64,000 bases of DNA, from NCBI RefSeq assembly GCF_001282685.1, contig NZ_LN875035.1, positions 3,042,411 through 3,106,410 on the forward strand. The letters are read 5' to 3'. The stretch is from Niameybacter massiliensis. Its GTDB lineage: Bacteria > Bacillota > Clostridia > Lachnospirales > Cellulosilyticaceae. This document shows positions 47,791 to 58,025 of this stretch, piece after piece; within the stretch, counting starts at the first letter, position 1, and every line of letters starts with the position of its first letter. Below the pieces are notes generated by a model, which was not told where the DNA came from, did not search any database, and worked only from the letters and a program-made list of their open reading frames with translations. Made by a program: the position numbers and the translations under genes.

Positions 47791-49869
47791 TTATATATTA
47801 AATTTCTTTAGCACATCGTGGACATCTTGACTAATTTTGTCTGTGTCTTCTGCTAGCTTACTAACACTTTGAATTCTCTCCGTAATAGATGTAGTTGTTT
47901 GTGAAATTTCTCCTGCCCCATTAGCATTCTCTTCTGCTGTTGTAGCAATCTCCCCAGCTGCCTTAATCACTGTATGGGTATAGTCTTGAATTGTTTTGAT
48001 ATTTTCATCAATACTTGCAATAACTTCTTTAATTTGATTTGCATCCATTTGATATTCATTGGATATGGCAAATATATCTTCAATAACTACACTCATTTGT
48101 TCATCTATAAAATTAACTGCATCATTTGATGTTCCTTTAAGTTCATCAATTGACTTAAATACTTCGTTCAGTACAGACTCTATTTGATTTAAGTTTTGGC
48201 TAGATTGGGTAGCTAACTTTCTCACTTCTTCAGCAACTACTGCAAAACCTTTACCTTGTTCCCCTGCTCTTGCTGCCTCAATTGCTGCATTGAGTGCTAA
48301 TAAATTGGTTTGCTCTGTTATACCTCTAATACTTTCAGTAAGTAGATTAATTTCTTTAATTACTTCTGATTTTTTTATAGCACTAATTAATCGCTCTCTA
48401 ATATCTTCTGATTCTTTAGTAGCTTTTTGCGCTCTCCCAGTATTATTCTTTTTAAGCTGGGTCACTTTTTCTTCTATTGCTCCAATAACCCAGGTTCCTT
48501 GTTCTGATACTTTCTCAATTTCATCAAGCTTTTGCCCTACTATTTCAACAGAACCTGCTACCTCTTGAGTAATAGAACTAGTTTCTTCTAACCCTGCATA
48601 AAGCTCTTCAATCACTGACATATTAGATTCTGCATCATCTAATATGATCCCTATACTTTCTTTAACCTCAGACATATTCATTTTTAGCCCTGTTACATGA
48701 CCTGTAACTTGTCCTACAACCGTTCTAAATGTAGTTCTAATCTTGAGTAAACCATTACTGATTGTCCCCATTTCATCTTTATAGTTAGAAACTTTCAAAA
48801 TATGTTTAGACTCTCCGTCTGTGGCTAAGTCTAACTCTTGAGTTGTATTCATAAGTTCTTTAATCCATTCAACTGGTTTTAATACTTTATTGGCAGTAAG
48901 TATGATCATTAACAATATTGCTAAAATAATAACTGCACTTGACACTGTAGTCATTTTATTTAAATGGTTTATATAAGGTACAGCAATCTCATCATATGCC
49001 ACACTCACAAATAATACCCAACCTGTATTTCTGATTGGCATATATTTAGCCGTTTTTTCTACATTATTATAGTTATAGGTTATTTCTCCAACTTCTCCAC
49101 TTTGAATATCCCTATTTTGATATCTCTCAGTAATATCCACAGTTTCTTCTATCGTACTTTTAACACCTGTCTCATCTACTGGATGTGCTAGTCGAATGGC
49201 ATATTGGTCTAAAATAAAAGGATATGTATTAGCCGAATTATATAAATTAATATCATTTATAACATTCATAATTTCATCTGTAAAAATACAATTGATTGCT
49301 ACCCCCAACATTTCGCCATTATTTCCTATAATAGGTGCTGTAAAAGCTACAATATGTTTTTGGTTTGATTTTGAAATAAGTAGCTCACTTACAACTGGCT
49401 GCTGAGTTTGCTTTGTCTTTTGGAAATAATCACGTTCGCTAAGATCCATTCCTTCAGTATTAACACCACTATCAACTACTACCCTTCCATTAAGATCTAA
49501 TACATAGTATCCTTCTTTATTTGATTCCCATCTGACTCTTTCTGTAAGGTTCTCTCGTATATTTTTTTTAGTGTCTGTAACATCTACACCTTTTGAATAA
49601 TCTTCCATCATATGAATAATATTTGTATCATTTGCTATAATTTCTGTCATCTTAAATTCATCATCTACGATTTTTTCAACTACTCTACTATAAAGTAAAG
49701 TCTCATCATCTAAAGAGGTCGATATAATATTTTGGATAATTGTATTTCCTGTATTTTTTATAGTAGCTGCTAATGTAATTAATCCTATTACCAAGATAAA
49801 TACGGTGGGTAATAAAATTTTGTGTCTCAATTTTAAGTTCATAAATCTTGCTGTCGATAATTTTTTCAT
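47791..49869 (-). CDS. Methyl-accepting chemotaxis protein (dCache sensor)
   Basis: 692 residues. Helix about 18-38, dCache sensor about 45-305 (with [15 protein letters not shown] and RDYFQKTKQ), second helix about 312-333, HAMP, then signalling coil with tip [21 protein letters not shown]-terminal [14 protein letters not shown] suggests methylation helices. GGAGG sets the start. The ligand is unknown; the RDYF dCache layout is common in receptors for amino acids. Confidence 0.95.
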   Translation of the reverse strand: MKKLSTARFMNLKLRHKILLPTVFILVIGLITLAATIKNTGNTIIQNIISTSLDDETLLYSRVVEKIVDDEFKMTEIIANDTNIIHMMEDYSKGVDVTDTKKNIRENLTERVRWESNKEGYYVLDLNGRVVVDSGVNTEGMDLSERDYFQKTKQTQQPVVSELLISKSNQKHIVAFTAPIIGNNGEMLGVAINCIFTDEIMNVINDINLYNSANTYPFILDQYAIRLAHPVDETGVKSTIEETVDITERYQNRDIQSGEVGEITYNYNNVEKTAKYMPIRNTGWVLFVSVAYDEIAVPYINHLNKMTTVSSAVIILAILLMIILTANKVLKPVEWIKELMNTTQELDLATDGESKHILKVSNYKDEMGTISNGLLKIRTTFRTVVGQVTGHVTGLKMNMSEVKESIGIILDDAESNMSVIEELYAGLEETSSITQEVAGSVEIVGQKLDEIEKVSEQGTWVIGAIEEKVTQLKKNNTGRAQKATKESEDIRERLISAIKKSEVIKEINLLTESIRGITEQTNLLALNAAIEAARAGEQGKGFAVVAEEVRKLATQSSQNLNQIESVLNEVFKSIDELKGTSNDAVNFIDEQMSVVIEDIFAISNEYQMDANQIKEVIASIDENIKTIQDYTHTVIKAAGEIATTAEENANGAGEISQTTTSITERIQSVSKLAEDTDKISQDVHDVLKKFNI

Positions 49870-50002
49870 TAATTCCTCCAGTATGTGTTATAATGTTTAG
49901 TCAATTATTAGGCTGTCTGGAAACTTTTATATTATTTTAAGTTTCCTAATTTACTTGTCTATTTTACCATATTTTACATCTACTTCAATAATTATTTTCA
50001 AC

Positions 50003-50031
50003 TTGCACCCATATAATTACACCACTATAAA
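50003..50031 (+). promoter_or_regulatory. Promoter of the DhaS-like tetR gene
   Basis: TTGCAC (50003-50008), 17-bp spacer, TATAAA (50026-50031), about 70 bp before the start codon. Confidence 0.55.
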
Positions 50032-50100
50032 ATTCATCTATTCTTTTTCCTCAAAAACTGATATATTATTGCTAATACACTATGAGACAGGAGGGATACT

Positions 50101-50676
50101 ATGTCCGATTCTATCATTACAAAAAAAGCGCTTGCTAATGCCCTTAAAGATCTCATCTCTACTAAATCTTTTGACAAAATATCTATTTCTGATATTACTA
50201 AGGCCTGTGGTCTTAATCGCCAGACCTTTTATTATCATTTTCAAGATAAATATGAATTATTAACTTGGATTTATTATACTGAAGGTTTTGCATTTGTAGT
50301 AGATGGCATTACTTTTGAAAATTGGGATCAAAAAATCCTTCTTCTTTTGGATATTATGAAGAAGGATCAGCTATTTTATTGCCATACAATAAAAAACGAT
50401 AGCCAGTATTTCATGGACTATCTTTTAGAAATTACATGTGCTTTATTTAACGAAGCTATTAATGCTTTAGATATTCATCAAAAAATACCTGAAGATCAAA
50501 AACAATTCTTCTCTGAATTCTATGCTTATGGTATTTGTGGCGTTATTCTTTCATGGGTTAAAGGAAATATGAAACAACCACCTGAAGAAATTGCCAAAAA
50601 CTTTAAAAAGCTTGCTAAACATAGTGAACAGCTAGGCTACAACTTCTACCTTAAAGAACATGAAGATTTTAGCTAA
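50101..50676 (+). CDS. TetR-family regulator, DhaS-like
   Basis: 191 residues. The N-terminal HTH is SFDKISISDITKACGLNRQTFYYHF. The C-terminal TetR_C_8-like domain (YAYGICGVILSWVKGNMKQPPEE) is typical of DhaS-like regulators. AGGAGG sets the start. It lies about 450 bp before the oleate hydratase gene in the same direction, separated by a small opposite-strand gene whose 3' end it overlaps by 8 bp. Control of oleate hydratase in response to fatty acids is a reasonable guess only. Confidence 0.88.
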   Translation: MSDSIITKKALANALKDLISTKSFDKISISDITKACGLNRQTFYYHFQDKYELLTWIYYTEGFAFVVDGITFENWDQKILLLLDIMKKDQLFYCHTIKNDSQYFMDYLLEITCALFNEAINALDIHQKIPEDQKQFFSEFYAYGICGVILSWVKGNMKQPPEEIAKNFKKLAKHSEQLGYNFYLKEHEDFS

Positions 50677-50914
50677 GATGAAATGTCTGAATCACCCATG
50701 TTTTTAGTTCTTCCTCATTATCTGTATCAATTTGTTCCATTAACTGATTATAATAAGTATTTAATGCTTCTTTTGTTAATGGTTCTTCACTTAAATCTTT
50801 TGCTAGTTCAATCACATTACGGCAGGTTCGCTCTTTAGATTTTTGTCTATTCTTAGATAAATGCCGAATAGCAACACTTAAAGCAACCTGCTTTAATCGA
50901 TTATCTAGGCCCAT
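50669..50914 (-). CDS. Small hypothetical protein
   Basis: 81 residues, MGLDNRLKQVALSVAIRHLS to the end KTWVIQTFHLS. Helical, mixed charge, one cysteine, no membrane segment. AGGGGAG 7 nt upstream supports translation. Its stop region overlaps the convergent tetR gene by 8 bp, and it is divergent from the oleate hydratase gene. I do not recognise the family. Confidence 0.65.
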   Translation of the reverse strand: MGLDNRLKQVALSVAIRHLSKNRQKSKERTCRNVIELAKDLSEEPLTKEALNTYYNQLMEQIDTDNEEELKTWVIQTFHLS

Positions 50915-51128
50915 ATTTATCTCCCCTTTCTTAATCTACAATCAGTTTAAGACTCCCCTCATCTAATATATATATACAGTTTTTAAGTTTTGTCTATTTC
51001 TTATACATTCCTATGAATTTGTCTAATTACCTTTTCAAATTTCTGCTCTATACTAGCCCTATAAATGAGACATCGTTTCAAAATATCACATTATATATCA
51101 CAACAATAACATGAATTGAGGTATGGGT

Positions 51129-52898
51129 ATGAACAGAAAACAACAGTTAAATAAATATCTAAAAAAACACACTAAAAAACAACCTAAAAATTATACTGGT
51201 GCTCTTTTAGCATTAGGTGCAATCACTACTGCTACAGCTACTGCTGTTGTATTATCAAAGAAAAAAAACTCCTCTAAATCTAAACACGTTTCATTACCAC
51301 AGTACATTGACCATAATGAACAACAAGTTTATTTTGTAGGTGGTGGCTTAGCTTCACTCGCAGGTGCTGCTTATCTTATTCGTGACTGTCACTTCCAAGG
51401 TTCTAATATACATATCTTAGAAGGTATGAAAATACTAGGTGGAAGTAATGATGGTGCCGGTAATGTTACTAATGGCTTCGTATGCCGTGGTGGTCGTATG
51501 CTTAACGAAGAAACATATGAAAACTTCTGGGAGCTTTTTGCTTCTATTCCTTCTTTAGATATGCCTAACATGAGTGTTACAGAAGAGATTCTTAACTTTG
51601 ATCATCTTCATCCAACCCATGCTCAAGCACGTCTTATTGATAAAGATGGGGTTATTCAAGATGTAACAAGTATGGGCTTTAATACTCAAGACCGTGCACT
51701 TCTCGGAAAACTTATGATTACACCTGAAGAAAAATTAGATGATATGACTATTGAAGAATGGTTTACTAGTAGCCCACACTTTTTCACTACTAACTTCTGG
51801 TATATGTGGCAAACTACTTTCGCTTTCCAAAAATGGTCTAGCTTATTTGAATTCAAACGTTATATGGAACGTATGATTTTCGAATTCTCACGTATCGAAA
51901 CACTAGAAGGGGTTACACGTACACCTTATAACCAATATGACTCTGTTATTTTACCATTACGTACTTACTTAGAAGGTTACGGTGTTAACTTCCGCACAGA
52001 TGCAACTGTAACAGATATTGACTTTAAAGATGGCCATGGTATCACTGCATCTGCTATCCATGTTCAAAACGCTGAAGGTGAAGAAGACGTTATTACTTTA
52101 AATGCACAAGACCTTTGTATTATGACTAATGGATGTATGACAGATAGTGCTACTCTTGGTGACCTTCATACACCTGCTATTTATGACCCAAGTCATCCAA
52201 TTTCTGGTGAATTATGGGCAAAAGTAGCAGCTAAAAAAGAAGGCTTAGGCAATCCTGAACCATTCTTTGGCTATCCAGATGAAACAAATTGGGAAAGCTT
52301 CACTGTAACTTGTAAAGGCAACAAGCTTCTCAAAAAAATAGAACAATTCTCTGGAAATATTCCTGGTAGTGGCGCACTTATGACATTCAAAGAATCTAAC
52401 TGGCTTATGAGTATCGTTGTAGCTGCACAACCACACTTCAAAAATCAACCTGCTGACACTACTATTTTCTGGGGCTATGGACTTTTCACTGACAAAGTAG
52501 GTAATTATGTAAAAAAACCAATGCGTGACTGTACAGGTGAAGAACTTCTTACCGAACTTATCCATCATTTCCACTGGGAAGATGAATTAGATGAACTTAT
52601 GGAAGACGTTGTTAATGTTATTCCATGTATGATGCCTTACATCGACTCTCAATTCCAACCTCGTAAAATGTCAGATCGTCCAAAAGTTGTACCTGAAGGC
52701 TCTACTAACTTTGCAATGATTAGCCAATTCGTTGAAATTCCTGAAGATATGGTATTTACAGAAGAATACTCTGTACGTGCTGCAAGAATGGCAATCTATA
52801 AATTAATGGGCGTAAAAAACAAACAAATTTGTCCTGTTACACCATTTAAAAAAGATAAAAAAGTCCTTCTTAAAGCGTTAAAAACTTCTTATAGATAA
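51129..52898 (+). CDS. ohyA: Oleate hydratase (fatty acid double-bond hydratase, MCRA family)
   Basis: 589 residues from ATG 51129 (MNRKQQLNKYL), which has GAGG 7 nt upstream; an ATG 6 bp earlier is too close to that site. The FAD motif is VYFVGGGLASLAGAAYLIRD, with LEGMKILGGSNDGAG and CRGGRMLNEETYENFW following. It adds water to cis-9 double bonds, giving 10-hydroxystearate from oleate, and protects against antibacterial fatty acids. Unusual is a basic N-terminal extension with a membrane-like segment (about 25-44, ALLALGAITTATATAVVL) before the enzyme. It may tether the enzyme to the membrane. Confidence 0.95.
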   Translation: MNRKQQLNKYLKKHTKKQPKNYTGALLALGAITTATATAVVLSKKKNSSKSKHVSLPQYIDHNEQQVYFVGGGLASLAGAAYLIRDCHFQGSNIHILEGMKILGGSNDGAGNVTNGFVCRGGRMLNEETYENFWELFASIPSLDMPNMSVTEEILNFDHLHPTHAQARLIDKDGVIQDVTSMGFNTQDRALLGKLMITPEEKLDDMTIEEWFTSSPHFFTTNFWYMWQTTFAFQKWSSLFEFKRYMERMIFEFSRIETLEGVTRTPYNQYDSVILPLRTYLEGYGVNFRTDATVTDIDFKDGHGITASAIHVQNAEGEEDVITLNAQDLCIMTNGCMTDSATLGDLHTPAIYDPSHPISGELWAKVAAKKEGLGNPEPFFGYPDETNWESFTVTCKGNKLLKKIEQFSGNIPGSGALMTFKESNWLMSIVVAAQPHFKNQPADTTIFWGYGLFTDKVGNYVKKPMRDCTGEELLTELIHHFHWEDELDELMEDVVNVIPCMMPYIDSQFQPRKMSDRPKVVPEGSTNFAMISQFVEIPEDMVFTEEYSVRAARMAIYKLMGVKNKQICPVTPFKKDKKVLLKALKTSYR

Positions 52899-52909
52899 AT
52901 TAGTTTAAT

Positions 52910-52958
52910 AAAAGCGTGTTACCCCTATTCTATAACTTCTTTGGGTAACACGCTTTTT
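52910..52958. terminator. Bidirectional terminator after oleate hydratase
   Basis: 15-bp perfect arms AAAAGCGTGTTACCC (52910-52924) and GGGTAACACGCTTTT (52943-52957). Confidence 0.92.
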
Positions 52959-52967
52959 GAGTTTTAT

Positions 52968-54647
52968 CTACTTATATTTCCAAGTCTTTTCATCCTTAAG
53001 ATAATTATCTTGTGCAATAATTTCTTCATTTTTTGCAACTACATAATCTGTCATACCATGATTAACAGAATTGATATTCAGGATATCTATAGCTTCTTGA
53101 GCTGTATAGATAAGAAGTGATTTTGCTTCATTATTAGGATGTGGTAGTGTACTTATAAGACGTAAATTATTTCCACTATATATTTGATCTGCAACAATTT
53201 TATCCTTTGTTATTTTAAATGGAAGCTTTGTCTCATATGCTTTTAACCATAAGTTTCCCTCTACAGTCCCATAAGCAATGATATTCTTATCACTTAAATC
53301 CATTTGTAATGCTTCCTTATCTATTATAGCTGTTGCCTGCATACCAAGTTTATGGGTTAATAGATTCACTATTGCCATACAATACTCTGTAATTTTCTCT
53401 TGTACTAAAGTATTTTCTTGACTAGGCATAATAACAACTGTTTGACCGTCTATTTGTAAGGCTGCATTAATAGGCCCTTCAAATGGCATTGTATAAAAAC
53501 TTGAATCTAACTCCTGAAGATTTAACTCATTAAGTAATTTAACAATCTCAGGATAAAAGGCATTAAAATCTTTATATTCTTTTCTATTTTGTTCATAACT
53601 TGCTATTTTGTCAGATAATAATTCTATATAGAAAAATCCTTGTCTTTTTTCATCTTTTATTGCTTTTTCATAAGCTTCTTGGCCACTTTCATATAAAGTA
53701 CGTCTTGCTGTAATCGTGCGGATCAGATGCTCATTTAACGCTGTTTCCCAGTTTGAATACGCTAGTCTTTCCATTTTAACTGCAATAGGTGCAAAAAGTG
53801 CATCTGACTGAGTAAATTGATTTTGAAATACCTCTGTCAAAGGATTAATAAAAGAATGACTAAATTCATGCCATACAAGGTAATCAAAACTTTGTTTGTC
53901 ACCAAATACTGGAATATCTTCTACTACATCTACAGGCCCTAGAATACTATAAATATCATCTTTCCCTTCTGCATCAGTTAATCTTGGTCCAAATCCCCCA
54001 CCTCTATGTAAAGGTGCTAATATAATATTATAGCTATTATTGTGTATATTGTAGTACTCTTCTAACTCCGTAATATAACTTTCTTTTTCAAGTACTTGAC
54101 TTACTTGTTTAATCATCTTCTTATAAAATGATTCATGCTCTAAATAAAACTTTTGAAAATTTGTATCTGCTGCAAACTGCTTAAGCATACTTGCAAAACT
54201 TTTAAGTTGTTCCATACTTCCTGCTCTTAAGACTAGCTTTTCATCTAATTCTTTATTCTCGTCTAGTTCAAATGCATTTGTTAAATATAACATCATCGTT
54301 GGTGGTGCATCATAGCTAAATCCCTTCATACTCATCTTACTAAATAAAGTTACAGCTGGATGTGATGCAAATGTTGAAAACTGATCTAAAACGTCTTGCT
54401 TATAAGTGAAATCAAGGTCTGTCATTAATCCAAAATTTTGATTATATGTACTAAGTATTTGAACCACTGAAAGTAACTCTATACGTGGGTCAATAGATAC
54501 ATTGCTCCCGTTTACTGTTGCTTGTACCGGCTGTAACAGATCCATCTGCTCTTTTGACTTTGCACTCAAACTCCCACTACTTAAAAATACTGTACATAGC
54601 ACAATGAAGCACAAGTAAGCTACATTTTTTCTTTCTAACCTATTCAT
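52968..54647 (-). CDS. Exported DUF4932 putative metallopeptidase
   Basis: 559 residues. A Sec-type signal peptide (about 1-29, SSGSLSA) is followed by a DUF4932-like domain with HEFSH near residue 256, an HExxH zinc-protease motif. Downstream acidic/helical segments (ALNEHLIRTITARR) could give the third zinc ligand. The C-terminal third (about 390-559) is a separate mixed domain (GTVEGNLWLKAYETKLPF). It may cleave proteins outside the cell or in the envelope. Activity is inferred from the motif only. It stands alone between terminators. Confidence 0.8.
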   Translation of the reverse strand: MNRLERKNVAYLCFIVLCTVFLSSGSLSAKSKEQMDLLQPVQATVNGSNVSIDPRIELLSVVQILSTYNQNFGLMTDLDFTYKQDVLDQFSTFASHPAVTLFSKMSMKGFSYDAPPTMMLYLTNAFELDENKELDEKLVLRAGSMEQLKSFASMLKQFAADTNFQKFYLEHESFYKKMIKQVSQVLEKESYITELEEYYNIHNNSYNIILAPLHRGGGFGPRLTDAEGKDDIYSILGPVDVVEDIPVFGDKQSFDYLVWHEFSHSFINPLTEVFQNQFTQSDALFAPIAVKMERLAYSNWETALNEHLIRTITARRTLYESGQEAYEKAIKDEKRQGFFYIELLSDKIASYEQNRKEYKDFNAFYPEIVKLLNELNLQELDSSFYTMPFEGPINAALQIDGQTVVIMPSQENTLVQEKITEYCMAIVNLLTHKLGMQATAIIDKEALQMDLSDKNIIAYGTVEGNLWLKAYETKLPFKITKDKIVADQIYSGNNLRLISTLPHPNNEAKSLLIYTAQEAIDILNINSVNHGMTDYVVAKNEEIIAQDNYLKDEKTWKYK

Positions 54648-54799
54648 ACTACCCCTTCTTCCTTTTTCATTTTATTTCTCCATATAGATATACGTTTTTC
54701 ACTTTAAGAAGTTGGAACTTATTTTTATACCATTATTTAATTTTAATAATTTATTATCGATATATATAATCTAAAAAACTCTTCTTTCTAAGAATAGGC

Positions 54800-54830
54800 A
54801 AAAAAATAGGAAGCTCTGAAGCTCCCTATT
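54800..54830 (-). terminator. Terminator of the lipoate ligase operon
   Basis: AATAGGAAGCT (54805-54815) pairs with AGCTCCCTATT (54820-54830) with one mismatch, then TTTTTTT on the minus strand. Confidence 0.85.
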
Positions 54831-54836
54831 CTCTGC

Positions 54837-55754
54837 TTAAATGACTTGTTTTAAAATATTCTTTATGACTTCTTCATCCATATATTGACCTATAATTTTT
54901 TGTTTTATGATCTCTATAGGTAATGTTTCTAATAGATCAGAATAAACCTGTACTTCGTCAATACATCCGTCTTTAACTTGTAAAACTACTTGTACTAATC
55001 CTTTTGATGTACGTTCTTCTACTAAAACATCAAATTTTGGTGTTTCACCATAAATCCATTTCTCATCTTGATAACTTTCAAATTTCTTTGGTTTATAACT
55101 GGCCCTATTTATTGCTTTAACACTATCTAATTCTCCATAGACATTTTCAAAAGCATTTATAAGATATTCTTTTAAATTTTCTAATGTTATGTGTGGATTA
55201 AGCTCTTTTAAGTTAATCACTCTGCTTCTAACAGACTGAATCCCTTTAGACTCCATCTTCAGTTTAGAAGGTGTTAATACTTTCTGTAAGTACTTGAAGT
55301 CTACATCAAACATCAATGTTCCATGATGAAAATAATATTCATCGTCTTCATAAAATGCATGACCTGAAAACTTTCTTCCATCTGCTAGTAAATCATTACG
55401 CCCTGAATAGCTAATCTCTACTTCAAAAAAGCTAATAGCTTGTTTTAATACCTCTAACTGTTTTTCTAAATTACTATTTTTCTTTTTCGTTATGAATGTA
55501 AAATTAAGATTCCCAATATCATGGAATACTGCTCCACCACCAGAGATACGTCTAGCAAGGTATATATTTTCTCCTCTTAAATAATCTAAGTTACACTCTA
55601 ACCAAGGATTTTGATTTCTTCCAATAACAACTGTCTTTTCATTTTGCCAGAGATATAAAATGATATTTTCATCATCCACTGAATAGAGTAATTCTTCTTC
55701 TAGTGCTAGGTTATAGTAAGGATTAAATTCTTCGGAAATAATGACTTTATTCAT
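54837..55754 (-). CDS. lplA: Lipoate-protein ligase
   Basis: 305 residues. Ligase core motifs RRISGGGAVFHD (lipoate/ATP loop) and GRKFSGHAFY (with the active lysine region) are followed by a C-terminal accessory domain (about 240-305), so it is the complete LplA form. It attaches lipoate to a lysine of lipoyl domains. Its start lies 8 bp inside the upstream E3 gene, so the two are coupled. The E3 carries its own lipoyl domain and is the obvious substrate. Confidence 0.95.
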   Translation of the reverse strand: MNKVIISEEFNPYYNLALEEELLYSVDDENIILYLWQNEKTVVIGRNQNPWLECNLDYLRGENIYLARRISGGGAVFHDIGNLNFTFITKKKNSNLEKQLEVLKQAISFFEVEISYSGRNDLLADGRKFSGHAFYEDDEYYFHHGTLMFDVDFKYLQKVLTPSKLKMESKGIQSVRSRVINLKELNPHITLENLKEYLINAFENVYGELDSVKAINRASYKPKKFESYQDEKWIYGETPKFDVLVEERTSKGLVQVVLQVKDGCIDEVQVYSDLLETLPIEIIKQKIIGQYMDEEVIKNILKQVI

Positions 55755-57462
55755 GGAAATGTAATGCTCCTATTCCCAGTCCAAGTGTACATTCATGAAT
55801 CACTTCACCTGTTGTTGGATGGGCAAAAATAGTTTCTATAATTTGCTCTTCCTCTAACCCATTTTGAATAATCAATGTTAGGCTACTGATTAAAGTAGAT
55901 GCATCCACACCTATTATAGAAGCACCTATTACTTTATTGGTTTGTACATCCTTAATCATCTTAATAAAGCCTTTTTCTTCTCCCATTGTTAATGCTTTTC
56001 CATTAGCAGCAAATGGGAACTTACTTACTTTAATATCTATTCCTTTTTCTTTTGCTTGTGCCTCACTTAATCCTACACTTGCTATTTCTGGTGAGGTAAA
56101 AATCACATTAGGAACGTTCTGACTAGAAAATGCTTTCTTCTCTCCAAGTATCTGATCAACGACGATCATCCCTTGATGTGAAGCCGCATGAGCCAATTGA
56201 ATTCTATTATTTACATCACCAATGGCATAGATATGTTCTATGTTTGTTTGAAGGTATTCATCCGTTTTAATACCTCTACCATTTTCTAGAAGTTTTACAC
56301 CTGCTTTTTCTAAGTCTAAACCTTCTATATTAGGCTCTCTACCTATTGCAACAAGTACTTTCTCGGATACAATATATTTTTCTGCACCATCCTTTTCAAA
56401 TACAACGATTGCTTCTTTTCCTTCTGTCATTTCAACTTTTTTAACTTTTGAGTGGGTATATACATCAATGCCTTTTTCCTTAGCACTTCTAGTTATTTCT
56501 TCAGATATTTCTTCCTCTACCATTGTTAAAACTCTTGGCATATATTCAACAACTTTTACTTTCACACCAAACTGTGCATAGATAAATGCAAATTCCATAC
56601 CTATAACACCACCACCAATAATCGTCATTGATTTTGGCAGCTCTTTTAGCTCTAATGCGGTTGTACTATTCAAGATACATGGTAAATCCATTCCTGGAAT
56701 ATTTATCTTTGAAATTTTTGAACCTGTAGCAATAATAATATCTTTAGATTGAATAGTAATTTCATCTCTTCCAGATTGGACAAAAACTGTTTTTTGATCT
56801 ATAAACTTACCTGTTCCTCTTATATGCTTAATATTGTTTGCTTGAAGTAAATAATCGATTCCACCTACTAGCGTTTCTTTAATTTGATCTTTACGCTTAA
56901 TTACTTTCTCCATATTAACCCTTGCATTCTCACAGCTAAGGCCAAAATCTTCTGCATGTGTTAAGTGATGATATACTTCTGCTGATTTCACAAGTGATTT
57001 GGTTGGAATACATCCCACATTGAGGCAGGTTCCCCCTAGATTCTCTTTTTCAATCAGTATAACTTTTAAACCTTTTTTAGCAGCATAAATTGCTGCTACA
57101 TAACCACCTGGTCCACCACCAATAATAGTTACATCAGCTTCAATATTTTCTTTCTTTCCTTTCATCATACTGCCTAGATAATCAAAGCTTGTTTTTGGAG
57201 CTGCTTTTTCTACAGTTTCTTTTTCTATAGCATCTCCTTCTAGTTTTATAAGTAGATCCCCAATGCTTACTTCTTGCCCCTCTTGAACACATATATCTAT
57301 TACTTTGCCACTTGATAAACTCTTTACTGGTGTATTACCTTTCTTACTTTCTATCTGCATTAATATTTGGCCTTCTTCTACAACTTTTCCTTTTTCTATA
57401 CTAAGTTTACCTACTATTCCACTTTTGCTGTGACCGTTAAGCTTTTCAAGTTTTATGTCCAT
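55747..57462 (-). CDS. lpdA: Dihydrolipoamide dehydrogenase with N-terminal lipoyl domain
   Basis: 571 residues. The lipoyl domain (about 1-76) has ESKKG, with K41 in the position of the lipoylated lysine. A linker leads to a complete E3: FAD motif IGGGPGGYVAAIYA, redox pair C146/C151 (GGTCLNVGCIPTK), NAD motif GGGVIGMEFA and the active HPTTGEVIHE. It oxidises dihydrolipoyl groups with NAD, or runs in reverse to reduce lipoyl groups. No E1/E2 or glycine-cleavage genes are nearby; the neighbours are an AhpD-like protein and a lipoate ligase. Strong AGGAGG site. Confidence 0.95.
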   Translation of the reverse strand: MDIKLEKLNGHSKSGIVGKLSIEKGKVVEEGQILMQIESKKGNTPVKSLSSGKVIDICVQEGQEVSIGDLLIKLEGDAIEKETVEKAAPKTSFDYLGSMMKGKKENIEADVTIIGGGPGGYVAAIYAAKKGLKVILIEKENLGGTCLNVGCIPTKSLVKSAEVYHHLTHAEDFGLSCENARVNMEKVIKRKDQIKETLVGGIDYLLQANNIKHIRGTGKFIDQKTVFVQSGRDEITIQSKDIIIATGSKISKINIPGMDLPCILNSTTALELKELPKSMTIIGGGVIGMEFAFIYAQFGVKVKVVEYMPRVLTMVEEEISEEITRSAKEKGIDVYTHSKVKKVEMTEGKEAIVVFEKDGAEKYIVSEKVLVAIGREPNIEGLDLEKAGVKLLENGRGIKTDEYLQTNIEHIYAIGDVNNRIQLAHAASHQGMIVVDQILGEKKAFSSQNVPNVIFTSPEIASVGLSEAQAKEKGIDIKVSKFPFAANGKALTMGEEKGFIKMIKDVQTNKVIGASIIGVDASTLISSLTLIIQNGLEEEQIIETIFAHPTTGEVIHECTLGLGIGALHFHE

Positions 57463-57475
57463 TGTAATCCTCCTA

Positions 57476-57524
57476 TATTAAAAGGCTAATGCTCTATTGA
57501 ATACTCAATAAATACCTTAGCCTT
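57476..57524 (-). terminator. Hairpin between the AhpD-like gene and lpdA
   Basis: AAGGCTAA (57482-57489) pairs with TTAGCCTT (57517-57524) with an inner TATTGA/TCAATA stem, and TTTTAATATA follows on the minus strand. It is probably a partial terminator, letting some transcripts continue into lpdA-lplA. Confidence 0.6.
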
Positions 57525-57534
57525 CATTCACTAT

Positions 57535-57888
57535 CTATTTAAAATCTTTTTCAAATTCATCTAATGAATCTTTTAATAAAGTTACGCTATATGCCATGCT
57601 TGGGCCACCACCGAAAGCTACAGCAACCATTGCTGCTTCCATAATCTCAGCTCTTGTTGCGCCTGCTTCTAAAGCTTTATATACATGGAATACAATACAA
57701 TATTCGCAGCGGTTATATGCTGCAATTGCAACACTGATTAACTCTTTTGTTTTTGTTTCTAAACTTCCTGGTGCATAAGTTGTACCTAATAAGTTCATGA
57801 AAGCACCTACATGCTCACTATTGGTTTGACCTAATTCTTCAAGGCCCCCCATAAAATCATTTAACATTTGTCTTGGATCTTTTTTCAT
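57535..57888 (-). CDS. AhpD-like carboxymuconolactone decarboxylase-family protein
   Basis: 117 residues. C61-x2-C64-x3-H68 (CEYCIVFH) in an all-helical AhpD-like fold is the disulfide/proton-relay site of AhpD-type proteins. AhpD links dihydrolipoamide to peroxide reduction in mycobacteria. Here it lies next to an E3 with its own lipoyl domain, so an analogous chain NADH-E3-lipoyl-AhpD is plausible. GAGGAGG sets the start. Its promoter region contains an array of dyads likely bound by the MarR encoded upstream. Confidence 0.9.
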   Translation of the reverse strand: MKKDPRQMLNDFMGGLEELGQTNSEHVGAFMNLLGTTYAPGSLETKTKELISVAIAAYNRCEYCIVFHVYKALEAGATRAEIMEAAMVAVAFGGGPSMAYSVTLLKDSLDEFEKDFK

Positions 57889-57942
57889 TACTTATACCCT
57901 CCTCATTTAAAAACATTACTGTATTAATATTTAACATATTAA

Positions 57943-58014
57943 TACTTAGCATGTTAAGTATTTGGTAATTAAAATGCTAACATATATTTTATGTAAAATC
58001 AATATGCTAGCATA
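57943..58014 (-). promoter_or_regulatory. MarR-type operator array before the AhpD-like gene
   Basis: Three related dyads: TACTTAGCATGTTAAGTA (57943-57960, 2 asymmetric base pairs), a half-type ATGCTAACAT (57974-57983) and the perfect TATGCTAGCATA (58003-58014). Shared half-site TTAGCAT/ATGCTAA. It lies between the marR and AhpD-like genes. Confidence 0.6.
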
Positions 58015-58025
58015 ATTTTTTACTA

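Noticed and set aside
49870-49960. SigD-type flagellar promoter before a chemoreceptor gene
   Set aside because: TAAA and GCC-like elements occur, but the spacing is 12 and not 15-16 bp.
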